Below, one piece after another: positions 1 through 8,091 of a stretch of 64,000 bases of DNA. Below the pieces are notes generated by a model. That model did no database searches. It was not told where the DNA came from and saw only the letters and a program-made list of their open reading frames with translations. Every line of letters starts with the position of its first letter. The first letter of the stretch is position 1. This DNA is from Rhodococcus sp. 14-1411-2a. Its GTDB lineage: Bacteria; Actinomycetota; Actinomycetes; Mycobacteriales; Mycobacteriaceae. A program made the translations under genes and the position numbers. Where the stretch lies: NCBI RefSeq assembly GCF_002259485.1, contig NZ_NPGA01000009.1, positions 1-64,000 of the forward strand, written 5' to 3'.

Positions 1-335
1 CCCCCCCCCCCCCCGATGAAACTCGATCCGCAAGGACCGGCGAACACTCGGCGCCGGCCACACATGACGTAATGCCAAGATCGGATGCTCGTCCCAGAAG
101 TGCAGTTACCGCACCGTCAAGACATCTCGACGTCCGGCCACTGACTAACACGGGCATCGGATAACGCCCCGAGTTCGGATAATGCAGGTGGTTGCAAAAA
201 CGCAACACGGAAGTACAGGGCGGGCAGGATCTCCGGCTCGACCGATGTAGGCCAATCTGATTGCCGGCCACGACATCGCCGAACAAATTCGAGCCAAGGG
301 TGTTCATATTGTCGATGTAGGGCCATACTCAGCGC
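1..335. other. Non-coding left edge with a C homopolymer
   Basis: The window opens with fourteen consecutive C residues, which may be a contig edge or a homopolymer artefact. No convincing gene precedes 336. Bases 104-122 carry a 19-base sequence that recurs exactly at 13348-13366 downstream of the CBASS operon. Nothing else in this stretch could be assigned. Confidence 0.5.
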
Positions 336-2219
336 ATGTCCAACATAGGTGTTACGGCGAGTAACGTGTTTTCTAAGTCGCAGAGCGGTGGCGCGGCTCT
401 GGACCAGGTCTTCGGTATGACGGCAGCCGCGGCCGTCGTGTCGTTGTTTCTGCTGTATCTGGCGTTCATGCACCGCACTCGACGCATCACGTGGTTGGCG
501 AGGCTGGCGGACTACGCGGGGTCGAAGCTGAACTTGCCCGGCTGGGCTGCGTTGCCCCTGGTCCTGTTCGTCTCGACGATCCTGACCGCATTCTTCGGGT
601 TCATCTGGGACGTCAGCCTGCACATCGGACGAGGGCGCGACGAGGGACCACTGGCCAACCCGGCCCACTACTTCATCCTGGTCGGCTTGTTCTTCCTGTT
701 CATCGCGGGTGCGCTTGCGATCATTCTCCCGCTCGACGAGAAGCCCGGTCGCGCGGCCGTCAAGATCACCCGCACCTGGTATGCGCCCACGGGTGGTCTG
801 CTGATCGCGGGCAGTGGTCTGTATGCGCTCATCGGCTTTCCCTTGGACGATATCTGGCACCGAATCTTCGGCCAGGACGTGACACTGTGGGGACCGACCC
901 ATTTGATGTTGATCGGCGGTGCCGGACTGTCGCTCATCGGAGTCCTACTGCTCGATCACGAAGGCAGACTGGCCATGGCCGCCGCACGGCAGACGTCCCG
1001 CGACGAGGTGGATGACACTGAGCGGGGTCCCAGACGCTCGGCGTTGTCGTGGGTTCTCAAAGCCAGCACGTTCGGCGGTCTCCTCATCGGGTTGTCGGTG
1101 TTTCAGATCGAATTCGACTTCGGAGTCGAGCAGTTCCGGTTGGTGTTCCAACCGATGCTCATCGTCGGTGCCGGAGCGTTCGCGCTCGTCGCAGCGCGAC
1201 TGGTGGTGGGACGGGGCGCGACTCTGTTCGTCGTCGCATTCGCCGCCGTCATTCGCGAGCTGACAGCGTTCGTCGTCGGCCCGGTTCTGGGTGAACCGCA
1301 CAACGTGTTCGCACTGTTCCTCGGGATCGCGGTGGTGGTCGAACTCGTCGGTCTCACTCCGCTCGTGGTGCACCGACTTCGATTCGGAATGCTCGCGGGG
1401 TTGACTGCGGCAACTGTGGGCTTGTGGCTCGAATCGTTGTGGATCGACGCGGTCTTCGTCTACCCGTGGCCGACGTCGATGTGGGTCGAGGCGCTCGCGA
1501 TGGCAGTACCCGTCGGCGTCATGTGCGGGCTGACGGCAGGGCTGTTCGCGCAACTGCTCAGTGGAGACGGACTGCCGGCACCTGCCGTCCGGCGCACGAT
1601 CGTCGTCGCGTTGGTACTCGTCCTCGGCGGCGCGACAGCCAACGGTCTGATGATCGACGTACCGGAAAACGCAACGGCGACAGTCACTCTCGCCGATGCC
1701 GCGCCGCAGGACGGTGGCCGGATGGTGACGGCAACGGTCCGACTCGATCCAGCCGACCTGGTATCCGACGACCCCGAGTGGGTGGCGATCCTGGCATGGC
1801 AGGGAGCCGGCGACACTCTGCGTGGTCTGGTCGTCGATCGCCTCGAACGGACCGGGCCCGGCATGTATCAGTCGACCCGTCCGGTTCCGGCGCACGGAAC
1901 CTGGAAGACGTTCCTACGCATCCAGGACGGTCGAACCCTGACCGGCACGCCGATCTTCATGGCGGCCGATCCCGGCATCGGCGCGCCGGAGGTCTCGGCC
2001 GACGCCCAGTTCACACGGCAGTTGCAGAGCGAGACTGCGCTGCTGCAACGTGAGCGGAGCTTCGACCACCCGGCGTGGCTGTTCGGTGCCGCATCACTGG
2101 TCGTGCTCGTCTGCACTCTGGCATTGATCTGGGCTCTGTCGTGGGGCGCAGTGCGCATCAGTACCGCGACCCCGGGAGCATCGGTGTCACGCAGGACGCT
2201 GGACTCGAGCTCCGTATGA
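336..2219 (+). CDS. Polytopic membrane protein with conserved His/Asp loops, unknown function
   Basis: A 627-residue protein with about a dozen hydrophobic helices across residues 30-450, then a soluble domain of roughly 130 residues (about 450-575) and a last helix near residue 590. Loops between the early helices are rich in His, Asp and Trp (for example WDVSLHIGRGRDEG and DDIWHRIFG), which would suit metal binding, but this is inference. I do not recognise a named family. Its stop overlaps the next start (ATGA), and a cupredoxin-like lipoprotein follows, so it probably belongs to a membrane metal-handling or oxidase-like unit. No clear ribosome binding site precedes the ATG, so the message may be leaderless. 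Confidence 0.8.
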   Translation: MSNIGVTASNVFSKSQSGGAALDQVFGMTAAAAVVSLFLLYLAFMHRTRRITWLARLADYAGSKLNLPGWAALPLVLFVSTILTAFFGFIWDVSLHIGRGRDEGPLANPAHYFILVGLFFLFIAGALAIILPLDEKPGRAAVKITRTWYAPTGGLLIAGSGLYALIGFPLDDIWHRIFGQDVTLWGPTHLMLIGGAGLSLIGVLLLDHEGRLAMAAARQTSRDEVDDTERGPRRSALSWVLKASTFGGLLIGLSVFQIEFDFGVEQFRLVFQPMLIVGAGAFALVAARLVVGRGATLFVVAFAAVIRELTAFVVGPVLGEPHNVFALFLGIAVVVELVGLTPLVVHRLRFGMLAGLTAATVGLWLESLWIDAVFVYPWPTSMWVEALAMAVPVGVMCGLTAGLFAQLLSGDGLPAPAVRRTIVVALVLVLGGATANGLMIDVPENATATVTLADAAPQDGGRMVTATVRLDPADLVSDDPEWVAILAWQGAGDTLRGLVVDRLERTGPGMYQSTRPVPAHGTWKTFLRIQDGRTLTGTPIFMAADPGIGAPEVSADAQFTRQLQSETALLQRERSFDHPAWLFGAASLVVLVCTLALIWALSWGAVRISTATPGASVSRRTLDSSSV

Positions 2220-2380
2220 CGGCTACATCCGACGTCGTCTATCTCGCGGATCACTCTGTGGTGCTGGCCATTCCGGCGGTCGCGCCTGCGTTGATCATCG
2301 TGGCCGCAGTGTTGTACGTCGTCAGGAAAGACCGCCGGGCCGAGCGGGCAGAGAAACTCGACCAAGAAGGAGAGCACTGA
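2216..2380 (+). CDS. Small single-helix membrane protein (54 aa)
   Basis: A 54-residue frame beginning with the ATG that overlaps the stop of the preceding gene. It has one hydrophobic helix (about residues 16-38, from AIPAVAPAL to VLYVV) followed by a strongly charged Arg/Lys/Glu tail. It ends one base before the ATG of the lipoprotein gene, so it is embedded in a translationally coupled operon. A small subunit or assembly partner of the large membrane protein is likely. No family was recognised. Confidence rests on the exact coupling at both ends and the clean membrane topology. Confidence 0.7.
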   Translation: MTATSDVVYLADHSVVLAIPAVAPALIIVAAVLYVVRKDRRAERAEKLDQEGEH

Positions 2381-2381
2381 C

Positions 2382-2801
2382 ATGGGACTGTCGCCACTGC
2401 GGGCAGCGATCATCGGATGTGCAACGGTGGCGCTGGTGGCCGGCTGCGGATCGTCGTCCGGCGGTACCTCGCCCAGCACGGCAGAACCGGTGCCGAGCAC
2501 CGACTCCACCGCGGCGGTGTCCGCGGAACCCGATAGCCTGCGGATGAATCTGTCGATCGTCGGCGGCACGGTCGAGCCGACCAATCAACGCCTCGACGCC
2601 TCTGTGGGGCAATCGGTTTCGATCTCGATCGACAGTGATATCACGGACGAACTGCACGTGCATTCAGTTCCCGAGCACACCTTCGAGATCGAGCCGGGCA
2701 AAGATCAGCTGTTCACGTTCACCGTCGATGTGCCCGGACAGGTGGATGTCGAACTGCACCACAGCGATCGCACCGTCGCCACGCTCGTCGTTCGTCCGTG
2801 A
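2382..2801 (+). CDS. Cupredoxin-like lipoprotein
   Basis: A 139-residue exported lipoprotein. Its N-terminus has a basic start, a hydrophobic stretch and a lipobox ending LVAGC, followed by a Ser/Thr/Pro-rich linker. The C-terminal 90 residues read as a cupredoxin-like beta sandwich of the EfeO/plastocyanin-like kind, with ELHVHSVPEH and a later VELHHSD supplying a cluster of His residues typical of this family. A purple or blue copper site is not certain because the usual Cys ligand is absent. It has a good ribosome binding site (aaggagag) and its last bases overlap the GTG of the next gene. It is likely an extracytoplasmic copper-binding partner of the flanking membrane proteins. Confidence 0.8.
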   Translation: MGLSPLRAAIIGCATVALVAGCGSSSGGTSPSTAEPVPSTDSTAAVSAEPDSLRMNLSIVGGTVEPTNQRLDASVGQSVSISIDSDITDELHVHSVPEHTFEIEPGKDQLFTFTVDVPGQVDVELHHSDRTVATLVVRP

Positions 2802-4114
2802 TTCTCGCCCACGGCCTCGGCGGGTCGACCGATCTGCCGATTCCTGTCACCTACGCCCTGATCGGAGGGGCGTGGGCGCTGGCGGCGTCGTTCGTGCTGC
2901 TGTTGTTCGCGTGGCGTCGCCCCAGGCTCGACCCCACGCGTGTCGTCGTGCCGTTGCCGCGGACGACGGTCGTCGCAGATTCGGCGATCGTCCGGGGACT
3001 CGTCGGGGCGTTGTCGGTGCTACTGGCGGTCACTGTCGCCGCAGCATCGGTCTGGGGGCCACAGGATTCCGGCAACGCGTTGCTCGGCACCTTCTACGTT
3101 CTGGTGTGGGTAGGCATCGTTCCGGCGTCGCTGGCGTTCGGGCCGTTCTGGCGAATCGTGTCTCCGATGCGGGCACTACACCGCGTCGTGTGCGGACTGC
3201 TGCGTCGTCCGACGTCGGCGGCGATAGTCGCCTACCGACGCGAATGGGGCTGCGTACCAGCCGTTGTAGGACTCTTCGCATTCGTCTGGCTCGAACTGGC
3301 CTCACCCGACTCGGGCTCGGTATCGGCCGTTCGTCTGTGGTGCGCGGTGTACGTCCTGGTGATGGCGGTGGGTGCGGCGGTCTTCGGTGACGAATGGTTC
3401 TCTCGTGCAGATCCTTTCGAGGTGTACAGCGACACGGTATCTCGATTGTCTCCACTCACCCGAGATGCCGCGTCCGGCCTTCTGGCGCTGCGGTCACCGC
3501 TCGACGGTGCGGTGAGCCTGCCGGTGCAGCGGGGCACGGTGGCAGTGCTCGCCGTTCTGCTCGGGTCCACCGCTTTCGACAGCATCGGGCAGATACCGGC
3601 GTGGCGTTCGCTGGTCGACGGCTCCGCTCTCGGATCGGTGCCGACGAGAACTCTCGGGTTGATTGCCGTCATCTGCGTTGTCGGAGCGGCGTTCTGGTGT
3701 GCGGCCCGCGCCGTCGGAGGGGTGTCGCGTAGTCGTCGTTCCGCGCTTCCAGGGCTGCTCGCCCATTCCCTGATCCCGATCGTGGTGGGTTACCTGACGG
3801 CTCACTACCTCACGTACTTCGTCGAGAAGGGGCAGCAGACGATCATTTCGCTGTCAGATCCGCTGGGTAACGGTGCGAATGTGCTGGGGCTGCGGGATGC
3901 GTCGGTCTCCTACGTCCTGTCGAATCACCCGTCGGTCGTCGCCGGTATTGCCGTTCTGGCGGTGGTGGCGGGGCACCTGGTGGGCATCACCCTCGCCCAT
4001 GACGCGTCGCTGCGCACGCTACCGAAAGGGCACGCGGCCACCGGACAGCTCGCGATGATGGTCGTGATGGTGCTCTACACGTTCGGTGGGTTGTTCCTGC
4101 TGTTCGGAGCCTGA
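2798..4114 (+). CDS. Polytopic membrane protein, fourth gene of the cupredoxin cluster
   Basis: A 438-residue protein starting with a GTG that overlaps the lipoprotein stop (GTGA). It shows around eight to ten hydrophobic helices, with a conserved-looking HYLTYFVEKGQQTI segment near the middle of the C-terminal half. I cannot name a family. Coupling to the cupredoxin-like lipoprotein and to the 627-residue membrane protein suggests one membrane complex. Nothing in the sequence identifies a substrate. It is the last gene of the unit. Confidence 0.75.
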   Translation: MILAHGLGGSTDLPIPVTYALIGGAWALAASFVLLLFAWRRPRLDPTRVVVPLPRTTVVADSAIVRGLVGALSVLLAVTVAAASVWGPQDSGNALLGTFYVLVWVGIVPASLAFGPFWRIVSPMRALHRVVCGLLRRPTSAAIVAYRREWGCVPAVVGLFAFVWLELASPDSGSVSAVRLWCAVYVLVMAVGAAVFGDEWFSRADPFEVYSDTVSRLSPLTRDAASGLLALRSPLDGAVSLPVQRGTVAVLAVLLGSTAFDSIGQIPAWRSLVDGSALGSVPTRTLGLIAVICVVGAAFWCAARAVGGVSRSRRSALPGLLAHSLIPIVVGYLTAHYLTYFVEKGQQTIISLSDPLGNGANVLGLRDASVSYVLSNHPSVVAGIAVLAVVAGHLVGITLAHDASLRTLPKGHAATGQLAMMVVMVLYTFGGLFLLFGA

Positions 4115-4428
4115 GCATCGTCCGCAAGGTGGGCATCGCGTTCGTCGAATACTGTCGCGGCACAGATATTCTAGACGGCTTTGCCGCATTCCCGCAAGAA
4201 GTACTGATCACCTCTGCTGGCCTCGACGAGAAGGCAGGAACAACCGGAGTCCAGGACCTCTGTGTCCGTGGACCGGCATCTTCGATTCTTTCCAAAAGCA
4301 CTCCTACGACCCGATCCTGGGAGGCCACCAAGTCGTGGTTACTGAAGAAGTGGGCACAGAATCTCCGCGGATCGATCAGTGAAACCTGCGTGAAGCAGCC
4401 GGCATGGGTTGGTCCGTAATGCATCCGA
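4115..4428. other. Intergenic region, no supported gene
   Basis: About 310 bases between the end of the membrane cluster and the converging HxlR gene. Both strands have open frames of nearly 100 codons, but neither has a ribosome binding site or recognisable domain. The minus-strand frame would run antisense to neighbouring genes. I see no convincing terminator hairpin. Confidence 0.4.
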
Positions 4429-5007
4429 CTAGGAATCGGGTCCGTCTCGGCGAGCAGCGTCTCCAATCGCATCCGGGAATCTGTCGGTGACTGCGAGCGA
4501 GCCCAACATTCGTTCGGGGTATCCGGGGCCGGTTCGTGCGGTGACCTCGTTATGACGGACATCCGCGCCGCAGGCGCGGCAGATCACGGCTGCATCGAGT
4601 GTGTGCCCGCACGCTTGGTGCTGCAAGACGACCGGTACGCCGTCCGAGCCGCTCATCCATTTGTCTCCCCAGGCGTTCAGCGCGGCGATGACACCGAACA
4701 GATCGCGTCCTTTTTCTGTAAGGAGGTATTCGTGACGCACTGGTTGCATTTGATAGGGAGTGCGCGACACGATCCCGCCCTCCGTCAGGGTCTGCAGGCG
4801 GTCGGTCAATGTGGCCCGGGCGATACCGAGCGTGCCCACGAGCGCATCGAATCGCGATTCCCCGTAGAACAGCTCGCGGAGTATCAGCAGGACCCACCCG
4901 TCTCCGACGAGGCCGACGGACCGGGCGATCGAGCAGGGCCACCGATCGAAAGAATCACGCTTCACCCCGCTGACTGTATCAGTCTGATTTACAGACCGAC
5001 TTGCCAC
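4429..5007 (-). CDS. HxlR-family winged-helix transcriptional regulator
   Basis: An HxlR-type regulator. The sequence RWPCSIARSVGLVGDGW followed by LLILRELFYG and ARATLTDRLQTL is the family DNA-binding core, with the Cys that begins most members. A C-terminal extension of about 60 residues carries four Cys (CGHTLDAAVICRACGAD), resembling a zinc-binding tail found in some long HxlR proteins. I chose the GTG at 5007 because a GGGAGG lies nine bases upstream; the ATG at 5016 directly abuts that site, and a later GTG at 4965 would give a more typical N-terminus. It is divergent from the enoyl-CoA hydratase gene and probably controls it. Confidence 0.85.
   Translation of the reverse strand: MASRSVNQTDTVSGVKRDSFDRWPCSIARSVGLVGDGWVLLILRELFYGESRFDALVGTLGIARATLTDRLQTLTEGGIVSRTPYQMQPVRHEYLLTEKGRDLFGVIAALNAWGDKWMSGSDGVPVVLQHQACGHTLDAAVICRACGADVRHNEVTARTGPGYPERMLGSLAVTDRFPDAIGDAARRDGPDS
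4982..4996. promoter_or_regulatory. Short palindrome near the HxlR / hydratase divergent promoter
   Basis: GTCTG-ATTTA-CAGAC is a perfect 5-base inverted repeat. It lies just inside the HxlR gene if the GTG at 5007 is used, or upstream of it if translation begins at 4965. Its position beside the divergent hydratase gene makes it a candidate operator. Inference only. Confidence 0.3.
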
Positions 5008-5067
5008 AACGCTCATCCTCCCGATAGGTTCCCGTCAGTCTCATTACTGAACTCAGGAGGTCGGCGC

Positions 5068-5847
5068 ATGTCCGAAACGGTATCGATGGAACGCGACGGT
5101 CATATCCTGTGGATCGGCTTGAACCGGCCCGCCAAGCGCAATGCCTTCGACCGGGCGATGCTCGGTGAGCTCGCGGAAGCATACGGTGTCCTCGAAAACG
5201 ATCCCGATATCCGATGCGGGGTCCTCTACGCACACGGAGACCACTTCACCGCAGGCCTGGATCTGTCCGATGTCGCCGGCGATCTGGCGACGAACTCTCT
5301 GACGATCCCCGCTGGAAGCAGAGACCCGTGGCGACTCGACGGGCCATGGACGACCCCTCTGGTCGCTCTCGCTCATGGCTGGGTGATGACGTTGGGTATC
5401 GAACTGCTTCTCGCTGCCGATATACGGATTGCGGCAGCGAACTCTCGGTTCACCCAATACGAAGTGCGGCGCGGGATCTTCCCGTTCGGTGGGGCGACGT
5501 CGAGATTCCCACAGCAAGCGGGGTGGGGCAACGCGATGAGGTGGATGCTCACCGGTGCGGAGTTCGGCGCTGACGAAGCTCTGCGCATCGGGCTCGTGCA
5601 GGACCTTGCGACCGACTTCGCGGCGGGGCGAGACCTCGCGGGTTCGATCGCCTACGAGATCGCGAACAAAGCAGCGCCACTGGGTGTGCGCGCAACTCTC
5701 GAGGCCGCCTACGCAGCAACGTCGCAGTCACTTCCCGACCCTGGCGCACTACGAGCGACGATCGCCGCACTGCTCGCCACGTCCGACGCCGCCGAGGGGC
5801 TTCGGTCCTTCATCGAGCGACGCGACGCTGATTTCGCCGGGCGATGA
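5068..5847 (+). CDS. Enoyl-CoA hydratase/isomerase (crotonase) family protein
   Basis: A 259-residue crotonase-fold enzyme. The N-terminus contains LNRPAKRNAFD, and the oxyanion-hole segments are represented by AHGDHFTAGLDLSD and by the region around ELLLAADIRIA, with ARFTQYEVRRGIFPFGG-like residues following as in the family. The catalytic Glu positions cannot be assigned securely. The ATG at 5068 is preceded by AGGAGG, so upstream in-frame codons are not used. The stop overlaps the start of the thioesterase gene (ATGA), which suggests a two-gene operon acting on acyl-CoA or acyl-ACP substrates. Regulation is probably by the divergent HxlR protein. Confidence 0.87.
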   Translation: MSETVSMERDGHILWIGLNRPAKRNAFDRAMLGELAEAYGVLENDPDIRCGVLYAHGDHFTAGLDLSDVAGDLATNSLTIPAGSRDPWRLDGPWTTPLVALAHGWVMTLGIELLLAADIRIAAANSRFTQYEVRRGIFPFGGATSRFPQQAGWGNAMRWMLTGAEFGADEALRIGLVQDLATDFAAGRDLAGSIAYEIANKAAPLGVRATLEAAYAATSQSLPDPGALRATIAALLATSDAAEGLRSFIERRDADFAGR

Positions 5848-6629
5848 GCCAGTCTTTCGAGCAGCTCGATCGCCCGGACACCGCGCGTTCGTTCGTCAAG
5901 CAGTACCGCATGGGTGTCGGTGACGCCGATCCCCAGGGTCAGGTGCGACTCGACGCGATCGCACGACTGCTGCAAGACGTTGCGCTGGACATGATTCACG
6001 AATCGGGGTTCCTCGACGAGGATCCCTTCTGGATTGTTCGTCGCAATGTGATCGATGTGATCCGGCCTCTGACCTGGCCGGGCGAGGTGAAGGTCGAACG
6101 GTGGTGCGCCGCGACGTCGAGCCGCTGGGTGAGTATGCGTCAACGTCTGACCGGCATCCCGACCGCTTCACCGTTCAACCCCGGCTACCGGCAACCCGGT
6201 CTCGTCGAAACCGAGAGCTTCTGCATCAACGTCACTCGCCGCGGTCTGCCGGCGCGGATATCGGACGCGACGCTCGATGCGTGGAGCACCGGCATCACCG
6301 AGACCAGATTGAGGTGGCGTCCGGTCAACCCGCCCGCGCCTGCGCACGACAGCGAGTTCACCGAATCCCGACCTTTCGCCCTGCGCGCCACAGATTTCGA
6401 CTTCTTCGAGCACATGAACAACGTCGCCTACTGGCCCCCGATCGAGAGGGCATTACGCCAGCATCCCGCGATCACCGCGCATCCCCACCGCGCCGTCATC
6501 GAGTACTTGAAGCCCGTCAGATATCGAGCGTCCCTCGATACCCGCTGGGTAGCGAATGACAACGGATTCACCGTGTGGTTCCTCGCCGACGGTGTGGTGA
6601 CGACCACGGCGACCGTTCGCCGTCTGTGA
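5844..6629 (+). CDS. Acyl-ACP thioesterase-like double hot-dog protein
   Basis: A 261-residue protein with two consecutive hot-dog domains, as in bacterial acyl-ACP thioesterases. The first half has RMGVGDADPQGQVRLDAIARLLQD and a TWPGEV strand; the second half has ATDFDFFEHMNNVAYW, a motif typical of the family, followed by a YLKPVRY strand. It would hydrolyse acyl thioesters to free acids. It is translationally coupled to the upstream crotonase gene by a four-base overlap. Substrate chain length cannot be predicted. Confidence 0.83.
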   Translation: MSQSFEQLDRPDTARSFVKQYRMGVGDADPQGQVRLDAIARLLQDVALDMIHESGFLDEDPFWIVRRNVIDVIRPLTWPGEVKVERWCAATSSRWVSMRQRLTGIPTASPFNPGYRQPGLVETESFCINVTRRGLPARISDATLDAWSTGITETRLRWRPVNPPAPAHDSEFTESRPFALRATDFDFFEHMNNVAYWPPIERALRQHPAITAHPHRAVIEYLKPVRYRASLDTRWVANDNGFTVWFLADGVVTTTATVRRL

Positions 6630-6816
6630 AACAAGTAGTCGCCGCCCATCGCGGTTCATGCTCTTTCGAGCGAGGCGTCGTTCAGTTCGGGTAGGCAAAC
6701 GGGGATCGTCGGTGCGCTGTCGATCATCCCAGCGGCCTTTCCCTTGTCAGGGGTCGCACCGAGGTGTGCTGTCGAGCGTCGGCATCGATGCCGTGGTCTT
6801 GGGGATCACCGCATCC

Positions 6817-7407
6817 TTACTCACCCTGCGCGGACGTGGGTGCCGCAGTCGTGATCAACACTTCCAGTTCGGCGATCACCTCGTCGATGGGTGCTGCGGA
6901 TCTGTGTGTACGGCACAGGATCACCGCTCCCTCCACTGCGGCGATCACCATGGTGGACAGCCTGATGGACCGTGCCTCGTCGATTCCATCGTTGACCATG
7001 GCGGTAGTGAGGGCACGGTGCCAACGCGCGAAGATGCCTGTGATTGCCGGCTGGAATTCTTTGTCGTCGGGTGCGCCCCCGACGGCCAACGATACGACCG
7101 GGCATCCAGCCTCGAAATCGGACTCGACCAAGATCTGGGTCCAGAACGCTGCGAAGTTGCGCACTCCATCCATCGCGCCCAGGGTGGCGGACCGCTCTAT
7201 CATGGTGCTGATAGCGTCTCCGGCGAGCGTGAGGGCTTCGGACACGATCTCTGCACGACCACCGGGGAAGTGGTGGTAGACAGAACCTCTCGGTGCCCCG
7301 CTGCGCTCGAGAATTGCGTCGACAGTCAGTCCGGCAGCGCCCCGTTCCCTTAGGAGTTCTACCGCGCTGTAGAGCATTTTCTGCCTGGTGTTGCCCCGGG
7401 TTCTCAC
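6817..7407 (-). CDS. TetR-family transcriptional regulator (LmrA/YxaF type)
   Basis: A 196-residue TetR regulator. Residues 5-50 form the HTH (NTRQKMLYSAVELLRERG, then LTVDAILERSG and GSVYHHFPGGRAE), with the HHFPGG form typical of the LmrA/YxaF branch. The C-terminal ligand domain contains AGCPVVSLAVGG, a signature of that branch. I chose the GTG at 7407 because GAGAGGG lies eight bases upstream and it gives the family length. The gene is divergent from the ferredoxin gene across an AT-rich promoter region, so it likely represses itself and that gene. Confidence 0.85.
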   Translation of the reverse strand: MRTRGNTRQKMLYSAVELLRERGAAGLTVDAILERSGAPRGSVYHHFPGGRAEIVSEALTLAGDAISTMIERSATLGAMDGVRNFAAFWTQILVESDFEAGCPVVSLAVGGAPDDKEFQPAITGIFARWHRALTTAMVNDGIDEARSIRLSTMVIAAVEGAVILCRTHRSAAPIDEVIAELEVLITTAAPTSAQGE

Positions 7408-7551
7408 GAGCGGTTCCCTCTCGATCTCTTTCGGACTGGCAATCTGCGGATGCTGTTGCGTACCAATGTTATATGTTATGTTGCCTACCATAATTGTGTG
7501 GCATGGCGCTTCTGCTCTGTCGTTGCTTCGATCTCCCAGGAGAAACCGCCC
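7408..7551. promoter_or_regulatory. AT-rich divergent promoter between tetR and ferredoxin genes
   Basis: The 144-base gap contains the only markedly AT-rich patch nearby (7462-7497), with two near copies of ATGTTAT and a repeated TACCA(A/T). This is the expected place for divergent promoters and a TetR operator. No exact long palindrome is visible. Confidence 0.45.
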
Positions 7552-7872
7552 ATGACGTACGTCATCGCTGAGCCGTGCGTCGATATCAAAGACAAGGGGT
7601 GCATCGAGGAATGCCCGGTGGACTGCATCTACGAGGGAACCCGGATGTTGTACATCCACCCCGACGAGTGCGTCGACTGCGGGGCGTGTGAACCTGTGTG
7701 CCCTGTCGAGGCGATCTTCTTCGAAGACGATGTCCCCCGCGAATGGTCGGAGTACACCCAGACCAACGTCGACTTCTTCGACGCACTCGGATCCCCGGGC
7801 GGTGCTGCGAAGTTCGGCAACGTCGCCGATGACACCCCGTTCGTGACAGGGCTGCCTCCCTCCGCATCGTGA
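7552..7872 (+). CDS. fdxA: Seven-iron ferredoxin (3Fe-4S/4Fe-4S)
   Basis: A 106-residue ferredoxin of the mycobacterial FdxA type. Cysteines at residues 9, 17 and 50 match the 3Fe-4S ligands and those at 21, 40, 43 and 46 the 4Fe-4S ligands; Cys25 is extra. The C-terminal extension EWSEYTQTNVDFF is typical of the family. It would carry electrons in the cytoplasm, perhaps for the nearby molybdopterin enzyme or a P450, but no partner is proven. The ATG is preceded by CAGGAGA. It is divergent from the TetR gene. Confidence 0.93.
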   Translation: MTYVIAEPCVDIKDKGCIEECPVDCIYEGTRMLYIHPDECVDCGACEPVCPVEAIFFEDDVPREWSEYTQTNVDFFDALGSPGGAAKFGNVADDTPFVTGLPPSAS

Positions 7873-7902
7873 GTCGCTGTACGTGAGTCGCTGTACGTGA
7901 GT
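7869..7902 (+). repeat. Short tandem repeat at the end of the ferredoxin gene
   Basis: The 14-base unit GTGAGTCGCTGTAC occurs twice in tandem followed by six bases of a third copy. It overlaps the stop codon of the ferredoxin gene. It could be a slippage product; no function is evident. Confidence 0.7.
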
Positions 7903-8091
7903 GTCCCCGATGCGCCGGCCACGCGGAGTGAGCATGGTGATCGACCGCGCGACCGGCCCGTTCAGGGACGCTTCGATACAGTCGCCATCTCGATGGCGTG
8001 CCGCCACGAACGTATGCCCATGAATCCGTCCCTGCACTGGTCGCCGTGATCCGAAAAAGCTTGACTTGACACGAGATTCCGGTGTAGAGAC

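Noticed and set aside
1-14. C homopolymer as a linear-replicon telomere
   Set aside because: Rhodococcus and Streptomyces telomeres have palindromes with short loops near the end; none is visible in the first 100 bases. A contig-edge artefact is simpler.
2382-2801. Classical blue-copper (type 1) protein
   Set aside because: The usual Cys ligand is missing, so only a cupredoxin-like fold can be claimed.
4129-4419. Plus-strand frame of 96 codons and a minus-strand counterpart between the membrane cluster and hxlR
   Set aside because: No ribosome binding site, no domain, and coding character equally weak on both strands.
7869-7902. Start of a CRISPR array
   Set aside because: The tandem unit is 14 bases with no spacers and occurs only 2.4 times.
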